A DNA stretch of 64,000 nucleotides from Elusimicrobiota bacterium (lineage in GTDB: Bacteria > Elusimicrobiota > Elusimicrobia > UBA1565 > UBA9628): the NCBI GenBank assembly GCA_023249645.1, contig JAHFCF010000003.1, positions 62,001 through 126,000 of the forward strand, written 5' to 3'. Both the position numbers and the translations under genes were made by a program. The notes under the pieces were generated by a model. It was not told the origin of the DNA. It ran no database searches and was given only the letters and a program-made list of their open reading frames with translations. The number at the start of each line of letters is the position of its first letter. Positions within the stretch are counted from its first letter, which is position 1. Positions 1 through 8,069 of the stretch are shown here, piece by piece.

Positions 1-1992
1 GATCGTCAGGGCTTTTTGCGCCGCCTTGATCATGGGCTCGGCAGAGATCGGTCCGTTGATGGCCTCTCTCATCCACTCAGCCGGAGTCACGCTGCCGATG
101 CGGCAGAGGCGCTCCATCTCCTTGGCCAAAGAATGCGTCTTGAAAAAATCCTCAACCTGGAAGGCGATGACGTGCCCTAGAGGGTAGTCCGGGATGTAGA
201 GGGCGTAGCAGATGATGTGGGAATAGATGGCCAAGAGCGGGCAATCCTTCCCGCCGAAGAGCGGGGCATAGTATTTGTTCCACACACCCTGGGCGATGGA
301 GACCATGGCGTCGCGCGTCTCGGCGGGCGTGGCTTTCGGATGCTCGTACATCCAATGCCAGATCCGCATGTCCACCAAGGCGACCCCGGCGATCTCGCGC
401 GTCATCCAGAAGTCATCCAAGTCCTTCAAGGCCTGAGCTTTCGCGTCAGGCTTCTTCAGACCGAGGATTTCCAGGTCGCGGGCCTGGAACACGAAGGCGA
501 AGCCTTCGGTGAAGGCCGTGTTGGGCACGCCCTTGAGCAGATACTGGTCCATCTTGTTCAGGGAGAAGACTTGCTCCACGCAATGCCCCAGCTCGTGCAT
601 GGCCACGTTGAAGCCTTGATAATCCATCCCGTCCTTGCCCACGCGCGTTCGCAGATGGGCCTTTTCCTGGCGCATGTCCGCGCCCATGGCATGGCCGGCT
701 CCGCGGGCCGCGTTGACCTCGATGTGGGAGGCGAGGAACTCGGCTGTCTGCGGATCGAAACCGAGCTTGGCGAGGATATGGGGGATGTCCTTGTGGAAAG
801 ACTCCGCCGTGGGATAGCGCTTGCGGATCATGGCGTCGAGCTGATCCTGTGGGAGGCCCTTGGGCGGCTTGAAGGCGTCGTACCAGATGTCGAAGGCATT
901 GAGCTCGCGCTTCAAGCGTTTTTGGATCAGGGAAGCGGTCTCCTTGCCGGCCGGGGCCTCCAGTATGCTGATGAGGATGGCCTCGACCTCGGGCTCTGGG
1001 ATCTCGCGGTTGAGTTGGAAGAGCCTGTCCATGTGCGTGGGATGCGAGGGGTAATAGGGATCTTCCAGGCTGTGGGCGCGCCATACATTGAGAAGCGTGG
1101 CATAGCGTGTGTCCGGCTCGCGCTCAGCCGGCTTGCCATCCAGAGTGTTCTGGATCGGATCCCAGAGGTGGTCCTTGCCGGCCACGGCCGCCTTGGGGAT
1201 CTCCTGGCGGATGATGCGTTCCATGATGGCCTGAATGGTCTTTTGCCGTCCGAGGCCCTTGGGATCGGCGTAGAGGGCCTTGAGCTCGTCGCGTAGGCCC
1301 CAATGCGAGATGAGCTTGAGGTCTTTGCGGAAAAGAGGCTTGCCGTCTGGCCCGGCGACATGGTCCATGGAGATGTCATAGGTGTTGATGTAGTTCTCAG
1401 CCGCCGCGTGAGCGTCGGCCACCTTCTGCTTGACCTCGGCCGGGACGCGGAAGGCGAACATCTGCGCCAGGCGGGCCGCGGCCCATTGCCGGCGATCCCA
1501 GCTCGCGCCGAGCTTCAAGCTTTCCTCCAGGCTCGGGATCGGGAAGTTGAGCAGCACCGTGAAGGCGAGCTTGGACTTGAAGAGATCCGCGCTCAGATGC
1601 GCGGAGGGGGAATAGGCCGCGAACATCTTGTCCATGGGGGAGAGTTCTCCGCGGTCCTCGTCGAGCTCGCGGCGGAGCTCCAGCTCCATGGCCGTGAAAT
1701 GCCCGCGCAGGGCTTCCAGTTTGCTCTGGAAACGGTCGAGGATCAGCTCGCGCTTAGCTCCGACGACAAAATTCTCCATGCAGAACTTCTCAAACTCCTC
1801 GGGCGTTCCGTCCTCGATGGTCCAGCGCAGCGCCGCTTGGCGCACACCGGTCTCTAGGCGCGCCCTCTCGGATGCCGCGACCTGACTCGAGATCTTTTCA
1901 ATGACTTTCTTCACGGGGGCCTCCTGCAGGGCGCTCCGGGCCGGGACGGCGGAGAGGATCGCGGCCGCGGCGAGCGTCTTTGTGATGGTCAT
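1..1992 (-). CDS. secreted M3-like zinc metallopeptidase (C-terminus beyond window)
   Basis: This frame is open from an ATG at 1992 to the window edge (664 codons), so the ORF track misses it because no stop is in the window. The N-terminus (MTITKTLAAAAILSAVPARS) reads as a signal peptide, so the enzyme probably acts outside the cytoplasm. The gluzincin zinc motif HELGH lies at about residues 466-470 and a TEGF glutamate at about 496 supplies the third ligand; the all-helical sequence around them resembles the M3/M2 oligopeptidase fold. The start overlaps the stop of the upstream kinase gene as ATGA (1989-1992), which argues for translational coupling. Family assignment rests on the motif spacing; substrate is unknown. 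Confidence 0.8.
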   Translation of the reverse strand, partial: MTITKTLAAAAILSAVPARSALQEAPVKKVIEKISSQVAASERARLETGVRQAALRWTIEDGTPEEFEKFCMENFVVGAKRELILDRFQSKLEALRGHFTAMELELRRELDEDRGELSPMDKMFAAYSPSAHLSADLFKSKLAFTVLLNFPIPSLEESLKLGASWDRRQWAAARLAQMFAFRVPAEVKQKVADAHAAAENYINTYDISMDHVAGPDGKPLFRKDLKLISHWGLRDELKALYADPKGLGRQKTIQAIMERIIRQEIPKAAVAGKDHLWDPIQNTLDGKPAEREPDTRYATLLNVWRAHSLEDPYYPSHPTHMDRLFQLNREIPEPEVEAILISILEAPAGKETASLIQKRLKRELNAFDIWYDAFKPPKGLPQDQLDAMIRKRYPTAESFHKDIPHILAKLGFDPQTAEFLASHIEVNAARGAGHAMGADMRQEKAHLRTRVGKDGMDYQGFNVAMHELGHCVEQVFSLNKMDQYLLKGVPNTAFTEGFAFVFQARDLEILGLKKPDAKAQALKDLDDFWMTREIAGVALVDMRIWHWMYEHPKATPAETRDAMVSIAQGVWNKYYAPLFGGKDCPLLAIYSHIICYALYIPDYPLGHVIAFQVEDFFKTHSLAKEMERLCRIGSVTPAEWMREAINGPISAEPMIKAAQKALTI

Positions 1993-4010
1993 GCGATGCG
2001 GCTTTCGAATGCCGTCGAGAAATCTTTGGCGTTGCGGAAGCGTTTCTCGCGGTCCGGCTGCAGCGCCTGCTGGAAGAAATCGTCCAGCCCCGGCACGCCG
2101 GCGGGGGGGAATCGGCCCTCGAGCTTGTCCTGCTGCGCGGTGGGCCCGGAAAAGGGCAGGCGTCCTGAGACCATCTGATAGAGGCTCACGCCGACGGCGT
2201 AGAGGTCGCTCTCCCGGCTCACGGACCCGAAGCCCTGCTCGGGCGCCATGTAGGCCGGAGTGCCCATGACGCAGTCGGTCTGGGTGTGGCCGTCCGGGTT
2301 CTGCGTCCGGTGGGCCAGTCCGAAGTCCATGATCTTGACGGCGCCCTGGGCGATCATGATGTTGGCGGGCTTGAGGTCTCTGTGGATGACGCCTTTGTCA
2401 TGGGCGTAGCCCAAAGCGGAGCAGACGCCGCGCAGCACGGAGAGGCATTCCTTCGGAGCGAGCGGTCCTCGGCGCGCGATGAGGTCATCGAGGGTCTCGC
2501 CTTCCAGCAGTTCGCAGACCATGTAGGACTGTCCATCTTCCTCGACGAGCGCATACACGTCCATGATGTTGGGGTGTTTGAAGTTCGCCACGATGGCGGC
2601 CTCATCTCTGAAGCGTCGGCGCTCTCCAGGATCTGCCCGCAGCGTCTGACAGATTTTCTTCAAGGCCACGCGGCGCTTGAGCTTCAAGTCGATGGCTTCA
2701 TAGACCACGCCCATGCCGCCTTCGCCGATGCGCCGCACGATCTTGTAGGACCCTCCGATGAGGGCGGGGGTATCGCCGGAGATCGGCTTTGGAGATGTCG
2801 GTTCTGCCTTCCCTCTCCGCAGGATGAGGACGAGCAAGAGCAGGAGTAGCGCGGTGCCGGCCAGGATGAGCCAGCCTGTCGTCTGACGGGAGTGCGGGGG
2901 AGCTGGCAGAGGCTGTGGCTTTGGCTGGGCCTGGGCCGTGTGAAGCTCAGCGACGACCGCGCGCATGTCCTCATACTCCTGCTTGTAGCGGGGGTCGAGG
3001 CTGGAGGCGGTCTTGAGGTCGTCGAGGAATGCGTCGGCAAACTGGGGCAGGTCGCCGATCTGTTTGTGGAGTTCGAAGCCGGCCCTGGCCCGGGTGTGGT
3101 AGGCTGTGGCGGCCTTGGGGTTCAGGCGCACGGCCATCTCGGCGTCGTAGACCGCCTCGCGGAAATTCTTGTTGTTGAAGAGGGTCTTGGCCCGGAGCAT
3201 GTAGGTGGTGTCCGAGGCCCATCCCATCTTGATGGCGCGGTCGGCGTCGAGGAAGGCTTCGTTGCCGCGGCCCATCTGCATGTAGACGATGGCGCGCTGG
3301 ACGTAGCCCATGGGGTCGGAGGGGGCGGCGGCGATGGCTTGGTTGGCGAAGGCGAGGGCGGCGTTGAGGTCTCCTTTCTTGCGGCTGGACATGGCGTTGA
3401 CGACGGCCTGGTAGGCTTGGCTCGGATTGGACTTCTGGCGGCTGGTCCAGTCTTCGGGGGAGTGGGCGACGAGGGGATTCTGCTGGGCCAGCTCTTCGGC
3501 GATGCGGCCGGCTGTCGGCGGCACGCGATTTCCGGCGAGCATGTGGACGGAGAAGGCGGCCTTGTTGGTTGGGTCCTGCTTTAAGGCGGCGAGGGCGTCT
3601 TGGTCGGCTGCGGCGTGGTCGCCTTTGGCGTACTCGGCCAGAGAACGAGTGGTTAGAGCTTCGGAGATGGCCTTCGGGTTGCCCGAAGTTTGGGCCGAGG
3701 CAATTGCGTATTTGCTTTGGTCGATGGCTTTGTCGTACTCGCCTGCCTGTGTCAATAGGCTGGTAAAAGCAGTTTGAACTTGGGTATTGGTAGAATTGTT
3801 TTTTGCAATTTCATTACCCCTAGCAATATCTCTATTGATAGCCTCCTTAGCAAGGTCTTGAGTTTTTTGATCTTTTGCAGTCTCAAGATCATGTTGCCGT
3901 CGGTTGATATCCTCGCTAAGTATCTGAAATCCCATAGATTGTTTGTTAATATCACTTGCGAAAGTGCAGGAAACTGGCAGGACGATAGAGAAAACCAATG
4001 AAAGCATCAT
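1989..4010 (-). CDS. TPR-repeat membrane Ser/Thr protein kinase
   Basis: Reads as a signal peptide (cleavage likely after TFA, residue 18), about 350 residues of TPR-like helices, a transmembrane segment near residues 376-397 and a C-terminal Hanks-type kinase (about 417-670). The kinase has the glycine loop GEGGMG, the lysine motif VALKK, HRDLKPAN near 541 and DFG near 561, so it should be active. By topology the TPR part is outside and the kinase inside, the reverse of the common bacterial order (kinase first). The second Met (MLSL) matches the start of the paralogue at 63523. A CATAAT -10 box lies six bases before ATG 4010, so the mRNA may be leaderless. The first 85 or so codons are AT-rich, unlike the rest. 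It is divergent from the caspase gene and coupled to the downstream peptidase. Confidence 0.9.
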   Translation of the reverse strand: MMLSLVFSIVLPVSCTFASDINKQSMGFQILSEDINRRQHDLETAKDQKTQDLAKEAINRDIARGNEIAKNNSTNTQVQTAFTSLLTQAGEYDKAIDQSKYAIASAQTSGNPKAISEALTTRSLAEYAKGDHAAADQDALAALKQDPTNKAAFSVHMLAGNRVPPTAGRIAEELAQQNPLVAHSPEDWTSRQKSNPSQAYQAVVNAMSSRKKGDLNAALAFANQAIAAAPSDPMGYVQRAIVYMQMGRGNEAFLDADRAIKMGWASDTTYMLRAKTLFNNKNFREAVYDAEMAVRLNPKAATAYHTRARAGFELHKQIGDLPQFADAFLDDLKTASSLDPRYKQEYEDMRAVVAELHTAQAQPKPQPLPAPPHSRQTTGWLILAGTALLLLLLVLILRRGKAEPTSPKPISGDTPALIGGSYKIVRRIGEGGMGVVYEAIDLKLKRRVALKKICQTLRADPGERRRFRDEAAIVANFKHPNIMDVYALVEEDGQSYMVCELLEGETLDDLIARRGPLAPKECLSVLRGVCSALGYAHDKGVIHRDLKPANIMIAQGAVKIMDFGLAHRTQNPDGHTQTDCVMGTPAYMAPEQGFGSVSRESDLYAVGVSLYQMVSGRLPFSGPTAQQDKLEGRFPPAGVPGLDDFFQQALQPDREKRFRNAKDFSTAFESRIA

Positions 4011-4045
4011 GGGCAGATTATGTTAAAATACGTCGGATTTCACAA
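4011..4045. promoter_or_regulatory. bidirectional promoter of kinase/caspase pair
   Basis: The 20-mer GGGCAGATTATGTTAAAATA (4011-4030) serves both directions. On the minus strand TTGTGA, 17 bases, CATAAT (4022-4017) precedes the kinase ATG by six bases. On the plus strand TGTTAAAAT (4021-4029) is an extended -10 box about 30 bases before the caspase ATG, which also has a GGGAG ribosome site. The same 20-mer occurs inverted at 63501-63520. Confidence 0.75.
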
Positions 4046-4059
4046 GGGAGATATTAAAT

Positions 4060-5439
4060 ATGCACGCGCTACTTTTACTTCCGAGTCTCTTCTTCTCAGG
4101 CAACGTTAATTCCACAGTTATGCAGCCGCCTGTAGAGAAAAAAATAAAGGAAATTACATTTCATCAATTTATTCAGAACATGCTGGAAACCGGTGCGGAC
4201 TATTCTTTCGACGCTGGTCGATCCGGATTCTTGGAAGTTCCATCAGGGGCACCGTCAAAAACTGCAGAGTCAGATGAGAATTCGGATAATTTCACTCGTT
4301 CCAGCTACCTTGTTTTAAACCCATCTGCTGAAAAACCAGAACCCCTGTGCGTGGTGTTTCATGCTGGAAAAGAGGATCTTCCCAATCGAGAGGAGGCAGG
4401 TTACTACTTTCGTCTCACACCTGGCGGCGTTCTGGAAAAAGCCTTTAAGTCGCAAATCAAACTGGACGAAAAAGGTGAGGCTGTCCTAGGTTCCGGCGTT
4501 GTAACACCTAAGGACATCAGCTCCGTGGAAATTAAGGAGCGTTTCAAGCACGAACTCAACTTCTGGCTCAAAGGGATGTATCGCCTGAGCCCCGAAGAGA
4601 TCGCCGCGCGCAAAGCGGCGGCCAGCGGCGCCGCGGCCAAGCCGCCGGAATCCGTCGCGGTCCTCAATTCCGACGTGGACGAGCCCTCCTACCAAACGCC
4701 TGAAAACCCCGAGAACTATGCCGTCGTCGTTGGCATCGAGAAGTATTCCGACCTCCCGGAGGCGCGCTTTGCCGAGCGCGACGCCCAGGCCGTGCGCGCG
4801 CATCTCGTGGCCTTGGGCTACCCCCAGCGCAACATCCATCTCCTCCTGGGAGAAAAGGCGACCAAGACGGGGATCATCAAGAACGTCGAGACCTGGCTCG
4901 CCAACAACGTCGGCAAGGACTCCACGGTCTTTTTTTACTATTCAGGCCACGGGGCGCCGGAGACGAAATCCCGACAACCCTATCTCGTCCCATTCGACGG
5001 CGACCCGCAGTACATGGGAGACACCGGCTACCCCTTGCAGCGCCTCTACGCCAAGCTCGGAGCCCTCAAGGCCAAGCGCGTGATCATCGCTCTTGACTCC
5101 TGCTTCTCCGGCACGGGCGGGCGTTCGGTCCTGGCCAAAGGCACGAAGCCCCTGATCCTCCAGATGGACACCGCACCCGTCGGGCCCAAGGCCGTCGTCT
5201 TGAGCGCCTCGCGCTTCGACCAGATCTCGGGGACGATGGAGATGCAGGCCCACGGGACCTTCACCTACTTTCTGCTCAAGGGCTTGAACGGCGGCGCTGT
5301 CGATCGGGATGGAGGCATCACCACCCAGTCGCTCTATGACTATCTCGAGCCCAAGGTCGAAGACGCCGCGCGCCGTGAGAACCGCGATCAGGCGCCGCAG
5401 ATGATCCCGCCTAATGCCGCGGACGTCAAATTGAGGTAA
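4060..5439 (+). CDS. secreted caspase-like (C14) cysteine peptidase with unknown N-terminal domain
   Basis: A short hydrophobic signal sequence is followed by an unknown domain of about 170 residues (to the DFWLKGMYR-like motif NFWLKGMYR), a linker rich in Ala, and a caspase-fold domain from about residue 225. The catalytic dyad is visible: His297 in YSGHG and Cys348 in DSCFSG, with the usual VVVGIEKY first strand. It should be a caspase/metacaspase-type protease acting outside the cytoplasm. The N-terminal domain is clearly homologous to the protein at 62894-63469. GC rises sharply near 4580, at the end of the N-terminal domain. The ATG at 4060 is set by GGGAG nine bases upstream. Neighbouring kinase suggests a joint signalling role, which is inference. 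Confidence 0.88.
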   Translation: MHALLLLPSLFFSGNVNSTVMQPPVEKKIKEITFHQFIQNMLETGADYSFDAGRSGFLEVPSGAPSKTAESDENSDNFTRSSYLVLNPSAEKPEPLCVVFHAGKEDLPNREEAGYYFRLTPGGVLEKAFKSQIKLDEKGEAVLGSGVVTPKDISSVEIKERFKHELNFWLKGMYRLSPEEIAARKAAASGAAAKPPESVAVLNSDVDEPSYQTPENPENYAVVVGIEKYSDLPEARFAERDAQAVRAHLVALGYPQRNIHLLLGEKATKTGIIKNVETWLANNVGKDSTVFFYYSGHGAPETKSRQPYLVPFDGDPQYMGDTGYPLQRLYAKLGALKAKRVIIALDSCFSGTGGRSVLAKGTKPLILQMDTAPVGPKAVVLSASRFDQISGTMEMQAHGTFTYFLLKGLNGGAVDRDGGITTQSLYDYLEPKVEDAARRENRDQAPQMIPPNAADVKLR

Positions 5440-5482
5440 AATACGGAAAATACGAGAAAGCCTGACACCCTAGGAGGCTGAT

Positions 5483-5746
5483 ATGGCACTGCGCGCATAT
5501 CTTTTAGTGAGACTCGCCGACACTGTGGACCGCGATGAGGCGGAGAAGGCCCTTCACCAGGTGGAGGCCATGCCCGAGGTGGATTTCGCCGATCCGGTGC
5601 TGGGAAGCTGCGACCTGGTCGTGATGGTCGAGGTCGCGGAGAGCGTCACGGCCGTGGCCGACCAGATGAGCAAGTTCCCCTGGGTCAAATCCGTCGAGAC
5701 TCTCAAGATCGTCTCCTCTTATGAGAGGCACCGCAGCATCGCTTAG
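5483..5746 (+). CDS. stand-alone Lrp/AsnC ligand-binding (RAM) domain protein
   Basis: An 87-residue protein that matches only the C-terminal RAM domain of Lrp/AsnC regulators (alpha-beta sandwich, with the typical DPVLGSCDLVVMVEV stretch) and lacks any helix-turn-helix. Such small proteins bind amino acids or form oligomers but cannot bind DNA alone. A good ribosome site (AGGAGG) lies before the ATG. It is the first gene of a tight run with the two redox fusion genes (gap of nine bases to the next), so it may sense a metabolite for that enzyme; this is inference. Confidence 0.75.
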   Translation: MALRAYLLVRLADTVDRDEAEKALHQVEAMPEVDFADPVLGSCDLVVMVEVAESVTAVADQMSKFPWVKSVETLKIVSSYERHRSIA

Positions 5747-5755
5747 GAGCCCGCT

Positions 5756-8068
5756 ATGCAGACCGTCGAGATCCAGCGCCAAGTCGACGTCCTGGTCGCT
5801 CAATTCGGCAAGAAGAAGGGCGCGCTCATCACGCTGCTTCAAAAGACCCAGGAGCGTCTGGGCTACCTGCCCCGTCCCGCCATCGAGAGGATCGCAGCAC
5901 AGCTCTCCATCCCCCTGGCCGAGATCATGGGGGTCCTGAGCTTCTACGCCCAGTTCCGGCTCAAGCCCGTGGGCCGTCAGCACATCCGCGTCTGCCACGG
6001 CACCGCCTGCCATGTCTCCGGTGCGGACAAGGTGAGCTTCGCCTTGAAAGAGGAGCTCGGCATCGGCCACGGCGAGACGTCCAAGGACGGCGAGTTCTCC
6101 ATCGAGGAAGTGGCGTGTCTGGGCTGCTGCAGCCTGGCCCCGGTCGTCATGGTGAAGGAGGAGACCTACGGCGCCATGAGCGGCGACAAGGTGAAGAAAG
6201 TCTTAAAAGAGCGGCGCGAGCCCCGTGCCGCTGTACAGCGGCACGGGACCTCTCTGGCCAGCGGGAATAAACCTGTTGAGGGGGTCATCGGCCTTCGCTT
6301 AGGCATGGGCTCCTGCGGCGTGGCCGCCGGCGCGCGCAAGACCTTGGAGACCCTGCTGCGGCTCTTGGATGAGAAATCCGTCTCCTTGAGCCTGATGTCC
6401 ACGGGCTGCAACGGGATGTGCCATCAAGAGCCTCTGCTGGAAGTGCTCTGCAAGGACGGGAAGAATTACCTTTACGGCGGCGTCCATCCTCCGGTTGCTC
6501 AGAAGATCCTGGAGGAGCATGTCCTCGGCGGGCGGCCGGTGGAGAAGCATCTCATCCTCTCGCCGGAAAAGCCCATGTCCGCGCATCCCTTCTACGCCAA
6601 ACAGAAGCGCATCGTCCTGCGCCACTGCGGGATCATCGATCCGGACTCCTTGGAGGCCTACAAGGCCGCCGGGGGCTATGAGGCCCTGCAAAAGGCCCTG
6701 CGCATGAAGCCCGAAGAAGTCATTGACGTGATCTTCAAGTCCGGCCTGCGCGGCCGCGGCGGGGCGGGATTCCCCACGGGGACCAAGTGGAAGTTCGCCC
6801 GGGCCGTCAACGATCCCATCAAGTACGTGATCTGCAACGGCGACGAGGGAGACCCCGGCGCGTTCATGGACCGCAGCGTCCTGGAGAGCGATCCGCACGC
6901 GGTGCTCGAGGGCCTCATGATCGCGGCCTATGCCGTGGGCGCCAACCGCGGCGTGTTCTACGTGCGCGCCGAGTATCCCCTGGCCGTGGAGCGCATCAAC
7001 CGCGCCATGGACCAGGCTCAGAAGGCGGGGATGCTGGGCGAGAAGATCTTCGGGAGCTCTTTTTCCTTCACGGCCAACCTCAAGGAGGGCGCGGGCGCTT
7101 TCGTGTGCGGCGAGGAGACCGCGCTCATCGCCTCGGTGGAGGGACGCCGCGGCATGCCGCGCATCCGCCCTCCCTATCCCGTGCAGTCCGGCGTCTTTGG
7201 GCATTCCACGACCATCAACAACGTGGAGACTTTGGCCTGCGTCCCCTGGATCGTGGACAACGGCGCCGAGGCTTTCGCGGCGTATGGAACGCCGAAGAGC
7301 AAGGGCTCCAAGGTCTTCGCCCTGGCTGGGAAGATCGCGCGCGGAGGCCTCGTCGAGGTCCCCATGGGCATGACACTGCGCGAGGTCATCAACGACGTGG
7401 GCGGCGGGGTACCGTCGGGAAAGAAGGTCAAGGCGGTGCAGATGGGCGGCCCCTCGGGCGGCTGCATCCCGGAGAGCCTCTTTGAGACTCCCATCGACTA
7501 TGACTCCTTGAACGCCACGGGCGCCATCATGGGTTCGGGCGGCATGGTGGTGATGGATGAGACCACCTGCATGGTGGACGTGGCCCGGTTCTTCCTGAAA
7601 TTCACGCAGAACGAGTCCTGCGGCAAGTGCACCTTCTGCCGCATCGGGACCAAGCGCATGCTGGAGATCCTGGAGCGCATCGTCGCCGGAAAAGGCAGGC
7701 CCGAGGACATCGACAAGCTCAAGGACCTGGGCGAGAACATCAAGAAGGCCTCTTTGTGCGGCTTGGGACAGACAGCGCCGAACCCCGTGCTCACCACCCT
7801 GCGCTATTTCGGCGAGGAGTACAAGGCGCACATCGAGGAAGGCCGCTGTCCGGCCAAGGTCTGCAAGGCCTTGATCCATTACGAGATCGACCAGGCCAAA
7901 TGCACGGGCTGCACGCTCTGCAAGAAGCGCTGCCCCTCGGCCGCGATCGAGGGAGAGCCGAAGAAGAAGCATCGCCTCCTCCAGGAGAAATGCGTCAAAT
8001 GCGGGGTCTGCTACGACGTGTGCAACTTCGACGCGGTGGCCGTGGTCTCCGCTGGAAGGGGGAAGTAA
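5756..8068 (+). CDS. NuoE-NuoF fusion flavoprotein, bifurcating-type NAD(P)H oxidoreductase subunit
   Basis: Domains in order: NuoE-like thioredoxin-fold [2Fe-2S] protein (about 1-150, cysteines in CHGTAC and CLGCC), a second thioredoxin-like ferredoxin (about 175-260, CNGMCH), a NuoF core with the NADH/FMN site (LRGRGGAGF and CNGDEGDPG), SLBB, the ESCGKCTFCRIG iron-sulfur motif, and a C-terminal pair of [4Fe-4S] ferredoxin motifs (CTGCTLCKKRCP, CVKCGVCYDVC). This matches HndA plus HndC/HydB of NAD(P)-linked hydrogenases and formate dehydrogenases, here in one 770-residue chain. A perfect 26-bp palindrome at 6223-6248 sits in the linker between the first two domains. The next gene starts after a single base, so the two form one complex. 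No hydrogenase catalytic subunit is in the window. Confidence 0.88.
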   Translation: MQTVEIQRQVDVLVAQFGKKKGALITLLQKTQERLGYLPRPAIERIAAQLSIPLAEIMGVLSFYAQFRLKPVGRQHIRVCHGTACHVSGADKVSFALKEELGIGHGETSKDGEFSIEEVACLGCCSLAPVVMVKEETYGAMSGDKVKKVLKERREPRAAVQRHGTSLASGNKPVEGVIGLRLGMGSCGVAAGARKTLETLLRLLDEKSVSLSLMSTGCNGMCHQEPLLEVLCKDGKNYLYGGVHPPVAQKILEEHVLGGRPVEKHLILSPEKPMSAHPFYAKQKRIVLRHCGIIDPDSLEAYKAAGGYEALQKALRMKPEEVIDVIFKSGLRGRGGAGFPTGTKWKFARAVNDPIKYVICNGDEGDPGAFMDRSVLESDPHAVLEGLMIAAYAVGANRGVFYVRAEYPLAVERINRAMDQAQKAGMLGEKIFGSSFSFTANLKEGAGAFVCGEETALIASVEGRRGMPRIRPPYPVQSGVFGHSTTINNVETLACVPWIVDNGAEAFAAYGTPKSKGSKVFALAGKIARGGLVEVPMGMTLREVINDVGGGVPSGKKVKAVQMGGPSGGCIPESLFETPIDYDSLNATGAIMGSGGMVVMDETTCMVDVARFFLKFTQNESCGKCTFCRIGTKRMLEILERIVAGKGRPEDIDKLKDLGENIKKASLCGLGQTAPNPVLTTLRYFGEEYKAHIEEGRCPAKVCKALIHYEIDQAKCTGCTLCKKRCPSAAIEGEPKKKHRLLQEKCVKCGVCYDVCNFDAVAVVSAGRGK
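6223..6248. repeat. 26-bp perfect palindrome inside the NuoE-NuoF fusion gene
   Basis: The sequence centred on GCCGCTGTACAGCGGC extends to 13-bp arms without a mismatch. It is in frame and encodes a hydrophilic stretch (PRAAVQRHG) in an interdomain linker, so it does not disturb a folded domain. Confidence 0.7.
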
Positions 8069-8069
8069 G

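Noticed and set aside
217-1296. 359-codon plus-strand ORF at the left end
   Set aside because: It is the shadow of the minus-strand metallopeptidase, whose HELGH motif and signal peptide are clear.
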